Shown: positions 5,680 to 10,123 of the stretch, one piece after another
How the letters are laid out: the number at the start of each line of letters is the position of its first letter
How positions within the stretch are numbered: the first letter of the stretch is position 1
From: Anaerolineae bacterium
GTDB lineage: Bacteria; Chloroflexota; Anaerolineae; B4-G1; SLSP01
Direction of reading: 5' to 3'
DNA: 10,123 bases
Assembly: GCA_016927095.1 (NCBI GenBank)
Contig: JAFGNI010000251.1
Span: forward strand, 1-10,123
Program-made: the position numbers and the translations under genes
The notes under the pieces: generated by a model
Seen by the model: only the letters and a program-made list of their open reading frames with translations
Told to the model about the DNA's origin: nothing
Database searches by the model: none

Positions 5680-8009
5680 TGCCGCAACGCCCCAAGGCTT
5701 CGGTCGCTTCCCTCGCGCCGCTCCTTGCTCTATGCCTCGCCTTCACGATCTTGGTCGGTATGCACACCGGGGTGACCCCTCTGTTCGAAGCTCCCGACGA
5801 GGTCTGGCACTACGCCTACGTCCGCTGGCTGGCCCAGGGCAACGGGCTCCCACCGTTGGACGAGGATCTCAGCGGCGCCTATCAGGAAGCCGCCCAGCCG
5901 CCGCTCTACTACCTTGTCGCAGCGCTACTGAACGCCCGCTTCGACGATAGTGATCTATCAACGCTCATGTGGCACAATCCCGGCTTCGGCTATCAGGCGC
6001 CGGGTACGGTGGCCGACAACAAGAACATGCTGGTTCATACCGCGGAAGAGGCCTTCCCTTGGCGCGGAGCGGCGCTGGCGGTCCACGCTACGCGGGCGAC
6101 CTCCTGGCTTTTCGGGCTCGTGACGGTCATAGCCGCCTGGTCATTGGGGCAGGAGGTCTTCCGGAACAGGGCCTTGGCGACCACCGTCGCCGCCCTGGTC
6201 GCACTGCAGCCGCAGTTCGTCTTCATCTCCAGCATCGTCAGCAACGACAGCGCCGCGGCGGCGCTGTCGACTCTCGGGCTCTGGTTCGCCGCTAGGATGC
6301 TTGTGCGTGGCCCGACCTGGAGGACAACGATCTTGGCCGGCCTGACGGCCGGGCTCGGAGCCCTGGCAAAAACCAGTGTGCTCCCCCTCGCCCCTGCATT
6401 GGCCATCAGCCTGCTCGTGGGCAGCGTCCATGGGCATTCTGGACGGCACCAACCGATCAAGCTGCGGCGCGTGGCGGGCCAGTTGCTCCTCCTTAGCGCC
6501 ATCGCCCTCGCCGTCAGCGGCTGGTGGTATGGACGCAATATCGCGCTCTACGGAGACCCCCTAGGGCTCAGCACCCATACGCAGACCCTCTGGGGCCGGG
6601 AAGAGCTTGCCAGCCTGCCCGAACTCCTCCCCGAGCTGCCGCTTCTGTGGCGCTCCTTCTGGGGCGCCTACGGCTGGGGACATGTCTTCTGGCCCGACGG
6701 CGTCTACGTGGCCCTGACCGTGGTAACATTGCCGCTCCTTGGCCTGGCATCGATCGCCGTGGGCCTCACGTGGATCAGAGCCCTCCGCACCGCCTCTGGG
6801 ATTGGGGCACGGATCAGGGACGATCGGGCAACCCCCTCGTGGCTGCTACCGGCGTCGTTGGCCTTGGTCTGGAGTCTCGGCATCGTCGCAGCTCTGCTGC
6901 GTTGGATGCAGCAAGTCGAAGCGCCGCACGGGCGGCTTCTCTTTCCAGCCATCGGCGCCTGGGCCCTCCTGCTGACCTTGGGTATCCGGACGATTGGCCG
7001 CTACAACCAAGGCACGGGGTACTGGTATCGAGCCGCCACGCTTGTCACATTCACCATCGTCGTCGGGCTGGCCCCGGTGGCTAGGATACTGGCGACCTTT
7101 GCACCACCGCGCTTGCAGGATCGCGAGTCCGTCGCTGCTGCGTGTGATCAGCCGGCCAATCTCGTCTATGGCAACCACATTGAACTGCTCTGTCTCGAAC
7201 CTGAGCCGGCCCGGGTTGCGCCAGGCGAGCCCACTGACATCAGGGCGTGCTGGACGGCAACAGAGGTGGTCGCCTACGACTACACGGTCTATGTCCACCT
7301 ACTCGGACCCAATATGCAGCGCTATGCAGAACGGCACACCTACCCCGGCCTAGGGCGCTACCCCACCACCTTGTGGGAGCCGGGTCGAGCCTTCTGCGAG
7401 ACCTACCATCTGGCTGTTGAGCCGTGGGCCGGTGGGCCTGTACGAGCCCAGGTGGAGGTAGGTCTCTATGACGCGGAGAGCGGGGCACGTCTACCGGTCG
7501 CCAACGATACCGGGCAGGAGGTGGTCCTCCCCATTGCGGGGCACGTCGACATCGCCGAGAAGCCCGACGGCGCTGCGGCGAACGCCGGGGACGCCCTTGC
7601 CACCTTTGGCGCCGCCACCACGCCGGCAATCCAGCTATTGGCCAGCTCTGTACCGACGAGTGCAGCGCGAGGGGAGGAGATCGAGGTCGTTCTGAACTGG
7701 GTCGCGCTCGCGCCGCCAGATCAGGACTACGTGGCCTTCGTCCACGTCTGGACGCCAGGGCAGGCGAAGCCTATGGCCCAGAGTGACGCACAGCCCAGGG
7801 GCGGCTGGTATCCCACCTCAGCTTGGCAAAGCGGAGACAGCGTTCAGGACAGGCACACGCTGGCGATTCCCGAGACGGCTGCGCCGGGTCGCTACCCGGT
7901 GTGGGCAGGCCTATACCGTCCCGGTGATGGGACACGACTTGCCGCCTATAGCGCCACGGCGCGGTATCCCAACGATTTGGTCCCGCTCGGTACCCTCGAC
8001 GTCCATTAG
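5679..8009 (+). CDS. Paralogous GT-C membrane glycosyltransferase with two C-terminal beta modules
   Basis: The ATG at 5679 shares its A with the upstream TGA (TGATG), a translational-coupling arrangement; GTG at 5676 would add one residue. The protein has 776 residues. After a first helix (about 12-30) the loop carries APDEVWH, with Asp40 and Glu41 in the GT-C catalytic position, then QEAAQPPLYYL. Many helices run to about residue 473, with YGRNIALYGDP (284-294) and GRLLFPAI (418-425). These motifs and the layout match the upstream protein, so the two arose by duplication. Two beta modules follow (about 495-622 and 645-775), carrying PTTLWEPG and PTSAWQSG, each later followed by GLY and RL. 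The pair may act sequentially, or as a heteromer, on one envelope glycan or glycoprotein (inference). No ribosome site stands out, consistent with coupling. Confidence 0.82.
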   Translation: MPQRPKASVASLAPLLALCLAFTILVGMHTGVTPLFEAPDEVWHYAYVRWLAQGNGLPPLDEDLSGAYQEAAQPPLYYLVAALLNARFDDSDLSTLMWHNPGFGYQAPGTVADNKNMLVHTAEEAFPWRGAALAVHATRATSWLFGLVTVIAAWSLGQEVFRNRALATTVAALVALQPQFVFISSIVSNDSAAAALSTLGLWFAARMLVRGPTWRTTILAGLTAGLGALAKTSVLPLAPALAISLLVGSVHGHSGRHQPIKLRRVAGQLLLLSAIALAVSGWWYGRNIALYGDPLGLSTHTQTLWGREELASLPELLPELPLLWRSFWGAYGWGHVFWPDGVYVALTVVTLPLLGLASIAVGLTWIRALRTASGIGARIRDDRATPSWLLPASLALVWSLGIVAALLRWMQQVEAPHGRLLFPAIGAWALLLTLGIRTIGRYNQGTGYWYRAATLVTFTIVVGLAPVARILATFAPPRLQDRESVAAACDQPANLVYGNHIELLCLEPEPARVAPGEPTDIRACWTATEVVAYDYTVYVHLLGPNMQRYAERHTYPGLGRYPTTLWEPGRAFCETYHLAVEPWAGGPVRAQVEVGLYDAESGARLPVANDTGQEVVLPIAGHVDIAEKPDGAAANAGDALATFGAATTPAIQLLASSVPTSAARGEEIEVVLNWVALAPPDQDYVAFVHVWTPGQAKPMAQSDAQPRGGWYPTSAWQSGDSVQDRHTLAIPETAAPGRYPVWAGLYRPGDGTRLAAYSATARYPNDLVPLGTLDVH

Positions 8010-8026
8010 CCCCCCCTAGTCCCTCG

Positions 8027-8035
8027 TGGTAGAAT
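8027..8035 (+). promoter_or_regulatory. Extended -10 promoter of the response regulator
   Basis: TGGTAGAAT (hexamer 8030-8035) reads as an extended -10 starting 18 bases after the glycosyltransferase stop codon. Transcription would begin near 8042, leaving a leader of about 105 nt. No clear -35 is present. Confidence 0.45.
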
Positions 8036-8057
8036 GAGATCCGGGCCGTAACGTCCT

Positions 8058-8079
8058 GTGCCACAGATCACGTTGGCAC
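8058..8079 (+). repeat. Hairpin in the response-regulator leader
   Basis: GTGCCA (8058-8063) and TGGCAC (8074-8079) pair perfectly around a ten-base loop, just downstream of the predicted start site. It could be leader structure, a binding site near the promoter, or a stem ending the operon upstream; no T-run follows. Confidence 0.3.
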
Positions 8080-8146
8080 CAACCCTGAGGCAGACCTTCC
8101 CAGATAGGCGCGACCGTTCGGAATAGGGCGACGGAGTTGACCGGCA

Positions 8147-8785
8147 ATGATGGCTGAATCGAAGATCCGCGTGCTGATCGTAGATGACTATGCCGTGGTC
8201 CGCAGTGGCTTGTCCGCCTTCATGATGGCTTTTGATGACCTCGTATCGGTCGGAGAAGCCGCAAGCGGCGCGGAGGCGCTCGAGATGTGTGCGAAACACC
8301 ACCCGGACGTCATCCTGATGGATCTGATGATGCCAGGCATGGATGGTGCAGCTGCCACGCGAGCAATCCGTGAACGATGGCCTGAGATGCAGGTGATTGC
8401 TCTGACCGGCTTCAAGGAGGAGGATCTGGTGCAGAGCGCGCTACAAGCAGGGGCCATCGGCTATCTGCTCAAAAGCATCTCAGCCGATGAGTTGGCGGAC
8501 GCCATTCGGTCTGCCTATGACGGACGCCTGACTCTGGCCCCAGAAGCTGCCGAAGTCCTGATCCGGGCAGCCGTGCTCAAGAAGACCATCGGCAGCGACC
8601 TCACCGGCCGAGAGCAGGAGATCCTGGGTCTGATGACACAGGGCATGAGCAACCCAGAGATCGCGGAACAGCTGTTCATCAGCCGCTCAACCGTCAAGTT
8701 CCACGTCAGCAACATCCTCGCTAAGCTCGACGCCGACAGCCGTACTGAGGCTGTCGCTATCGCTCTCCAGAACGACCTCGTCTAG
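8147..8785 (+). CDS. NarL/FixJ-type response regulator (receiver + LuxR HTH)
   Basis: A 212-residue two-domain regulator of standard length. The receiver (about 6-125) has the acidic pair Asp13-Asp14, the phosphoacceptor Asp59 in [13 protein letters not shown], Thr87 and Lys109 in YLLKS, so it looks fully competent for phosphorylation. Residues 150-210 form the LuxR-type DNA-binding domain ([20 protein letters not shown], then [17 protein letters not shown]). It should act as a dimeric, phosphorylation-dependent transcription factor. No histidine kinase lies within the window, so it is an orphan here; its targets are unknown. ATG 8147 is used because GGAG (8133-8136) lies ten bases upstream; a second in-frame ATG follows at 8150. 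A promoter candidate at 8027-8035 suggests it is transcribed apart from the glycosyltransferase operon. Confidence 0.93.
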   Translation: MMAESKIRVLIVDDYAVVRSGLSAFMMAFDDLVSVGEAASGAEALEMCAKHHPDVILMDLMMPGMDGAAATRAIRERWPEMQVIALTGFKEEDLVQSALQAGAIGYLLKSISADELADAIRSAYDGRLTLAPEAAEVLIRAAVLKKTIGSDLTGREQEILGLMTQGMSNPEIAEQLFISRSTVKFHVSNILAKLDADSRTEAVAIALQNDLV

Positions 8786-8870
8786 CGCGCATCCCCTTCG
8801 CGGGCTGCCGGTCCGCAAGATAGCCTGAGTCCAGGAGGGCCGAGCTACGGCGCGGAAACGCCCCTCGCGT

Positions 8871-8896
8871 AGGCACCACGCGCAGGCACCACGCCC
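8871..8896. repeat. Tandem 13-base direct repeat
   Basis: AGGCACCACGCGC (8871-8883) is followed directly by AGGCACCACGCCC (8884-8896), 12 of 13 identical. It lies in the 163-base gap between the convergent response-regulator and thioredoxin-VKOR genes. No open reading frame with coding character was seen in the gap. Confidence 0.6.
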
Positions 8897-8932
8897 AGCA
8901 GTGTCGATCCGTCACCCAAGTAGGGGGGCCAC

Positions 8933-8950
8933 AGGCACAGTGATGTGCCT
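8933..8950 (-). terminator. Hairpin at the 3' end of the thioredoxin-VKOR gene
   Basis: AGGCACA (8933-8939), loop GTGA and TGTGCCT (8944-8950) form a perfect seven-pair hairpin overlapping the stop codon of the minus-strand gene. Its position fits a terminator or 3'-end stabiliser, but no U-run follows on the minus strand. The AGGCAC arm is shared with the nearby tandem repeat. Confidence 0.4.
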
Positions 8951-10013
8951 AGGATGAGGCCTCGACCACCCCCAGCTCCCGACCGACAGTGCGCAATGCG
9001 TCCCATCCGGGGCCCGCACTCACAACGGCGACCAACGCCATGCAGACTGCCGAGGTCAGGCACCAGGCGCAGGTGGCACCAATCACGAACGGCTCTAGGA
9101 AGGTCAGCCAAATGGAGAACAGCAAGCCGAAGACCGACATGCCGAACGCTAAAGCTTTGGCGAAGGAAGCGGCTTTGCCCTGAAAGCTAACCGATGCAAC
9201 GTAGGCCACAAAGATCGCGAGATAGCCCAACACACCAAGCACGGCCACGGGGAGGAATCCGAATAGCAGTGCGAATTCGCTCTGCTGAACCGCATTGCAG
9301 TCACCGACCGGCCCACACACCGCTTCGTTCCCTGTGGTCTCCACATAGGCGAGATAGATCGCCGCGACGAGACCGACGGCCAGCGGAACAAGCATGCCCC
9401 AGGCGCCCATCTTCTTGGACAGGACCGCCTGCCAACTGCGGGGCTGCACGATCGCGGCAAGCGCTACCAGGAGACCAAGCAGGACGATCGTGGACAGGAT
9501 GTTACCTGCCAGGTCCCGCGTATACGTCTGGCGAAGCCGAGCCCAGAAGCCGAGCGCCTCGGGATCAGTTGATGGCTCGAGGCTGCCGACGACGTTCTCA
9601 ACACCGGGTAGGTCGGGCCAGGGCACGCCGCCCTCAGCCAAGTAGGCCTCGATCAGTCCGGGAAGATGTTCGGGGATCTGGAGAGACCCGATAAGCACAT
9701 GATCACCGACAATTAGCGTCGGATATCCGACGACCGGTGGGTTGTAACGCGTCACTGCCGCTTGCCAGAGCGGTGCACCTTGAGCTGTCGTTCCGTCGAT
9801 CTCGGCGATCACCAGCTGTTCCCCATACTGGTCCCGAAGCGGGGGGAGGACGTTGGTCATGACCTCATGACAGTGGGGACATGTTGGCGAATAGAAAAGA
9901 ATGCCTCGGACGACCGCGATGTCAGCAGCACGCACTTCGGCGCCCGACAGAAGTGCTGAAGTCAGAAGCGACAGCACGATGAGAGAGACGGTCCAGTGTG
10001 AAGATCTGCGCAT
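8949..10013 (-). CDS. Thioredoxin-VKOR fusion, periplasm-facing disulfide bond-forming enzyme
   Basis: The start chosen is ATG 10013, with GGAGG nine bases upstream, giving 354 residues and a signal or anchor segment at once (about 7-30, ending VRAADI). A longer frame from 10106 is rejected because it overlaps the promoter. Residues 34-130 are thioredoxin-like: FYSPTCPHCHEVM with Cys45/Cys48 and the cis-Pro of GYPTLIVG (Pro98). A single helix (about 171-189) precedes a VKOR domain (about 205-335) with loop cysteines 233 and 239, the conserved serine at 245, and active-site CAWC (315-318) in a later helix. VKOR enzymes pass electrons from cysteine thiols to quinone and recycle a thioredoxin-like partner; here both are in one chain. 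Extracytoplasmic disulfide formation is the likely role. The thioredoxin domain is N-terminal, whereas the well-studied Synechococcus fusion has it C-terminal. Confidence 0.88.
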   Translation of the reverse strand: MRRSSHWTVSLIVLSLLTSALLSGAEVRAADIAVVRGILFYSPTCPHCHEVMTNVLPPLRDQYGEQLVIAEIDGTTAQGAPLWQAAVTRYNPPVVGYPTLIVGDHVLIGSLQIPEHLPGLIEAYLAEGGVPWPDLPGVENVVGSLEPSTDPEALGFWARLRQTYTRDLAGNILSTIVLLGLLVALAAIVQPRSWQAVLSKKMGAWGMLVPLAVGLVAAIYLAYVETTGNEAVCGPVGDCNAVQQSEFALLFGFLPVAVLGVLGYLAIFVAYVASVSFQGKAASFAKALAFGMSVFGLLFSIWLTFLEPFVIGATCAWCLTSAVCMALVAVVSAGPGWDALRTVGRELGVVEASS

Positions 10014-10078
10014 TCCGCCTTGCCTCCGTATTGCCCAATATCGGCTACTGCGCCCGGCAAACGCCGAGTCAAGCACGA

Positions 10079-10106
10079 AATATAGCACATCCGAATCCCG
10101 AGGCAA
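10079..10106 (-). promoter_or_regulatory. Promoter of the thioredoxin-VKOR gene
   Basis: On the minus strand TTGCCT (10101-10106), a 16-base spacer and TATATT (10079-10084) preceded by TGC make a plausible promoter with an extended -10. Transcription would start near 10072, leaving a leader of about 59 nt. That leader holds a small hairpin (CGGC/GCCG, 10055-10066), a palindrome (TATTG CC CAATA, 10029-10040) and the GGAGG ribosome site. Confidence 0.5.
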
Positions 10107-10123
10107 CTCCAGAGCAGCTGGAG

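Noticed and set aside
8042..8146. Riboswitch in the response-regulator leader
   Set aside because: Only one short hairpin is visible; no conserved riboswitch core was recognised.
9059..9073. Further AGGCACCA copy inside the thioredoxin-VKOR gene
   Set aside because: It lies in coding sequence and is explained by codon use; not part of the intergenic cluster.
10014..10106. 31-residue N-terminal extension of the thioredoxin-VKOR protein
   Set aside because: It overlaps the TGCTATATT promoter and would bury the signal segment; GGAGG supports ATG 10013.
1..10123. CRISPR array, tRNA, rRNA, insertion sequence or attachment site
   Set aside because: No regularly spaced repeats, cloverleaf, rRNA signature, transposase or integrase, or terminal repeats with target duplications were seen on either strand.

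Overview
The window is about 10.1 kb of GC-rich bacterial DNA (around 60% G+C by eye) with seven complete protein genes and the 5' part of an eighth. No tRNA, rRNA, mobile element or CRISPR array was seen. The gene content resembles chromosomal DNA of a Chloroflexota-type bacterium (Anaerolineae or relatives). The clues are large GT-C membrane glycosyltransferases with repeated C-terminal beta-sandwich modules, a tandem RpiR/SIS regulator pair, a thioredoxin-VKOR fusion and a discoidin-like exported protein. This placement is inference and was not tested by a search.

Layout. Bases 1-480 (minus) hold the start of an exported, possibly lipid-anchored protein with a discoidin-like fold; it runs off the left edge. 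A divergent regulatory region (481-724) separates it from two RpiR/MurR-family regulators in tandem (725-1618 and 1833-2705). Their DNA-binding domains are about 82% identical but their SIS sensor domains only about 45%. A nested hairpin (2794-2844) lies between the second regulator and a convergent small three-helix membrane protein (2875-3252, minus). A second divergent promoter region (3253-3399) leads to a two-gene operon of paralogous GT-C glycosyltransferases (3400-5679 and 5679-8009) whose stop and start codons overlap. An orphan NarL/LuxR-type response regulator follows (8147-8785). Convergent to it is a thioredoxin-VKOR disulfide-forming enzyme (8949-10013, minus), with its own promoter at the right edge.

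How the genes fit together. The exported protein, the glycosyltransferase pair and the disulfide enzyme all act at or beyond the cytoplasmic membrane, so the region leans towards the cell envelope. The three regulators are not next to obvious targets; the RpiR pair has no sugar-metabolism gene beside it. Most promoter candidates are of the extended -10 type (TGN followed by TATACT, TAGAAT, TATGCT or TATATT), and two sit so close to the start codon that the transcripts would be leaderless or nearly so.

No clearly unprecedented system was found. The most interesting points are the RpiR pair (shared DNA-reading domain, diverged sensors, both lacking the usual phosphosugar-binding SIS motifs), a beta module present four times in the glycosyltransferase pair, and the thioredoxin-first order of the VKOR fusion.
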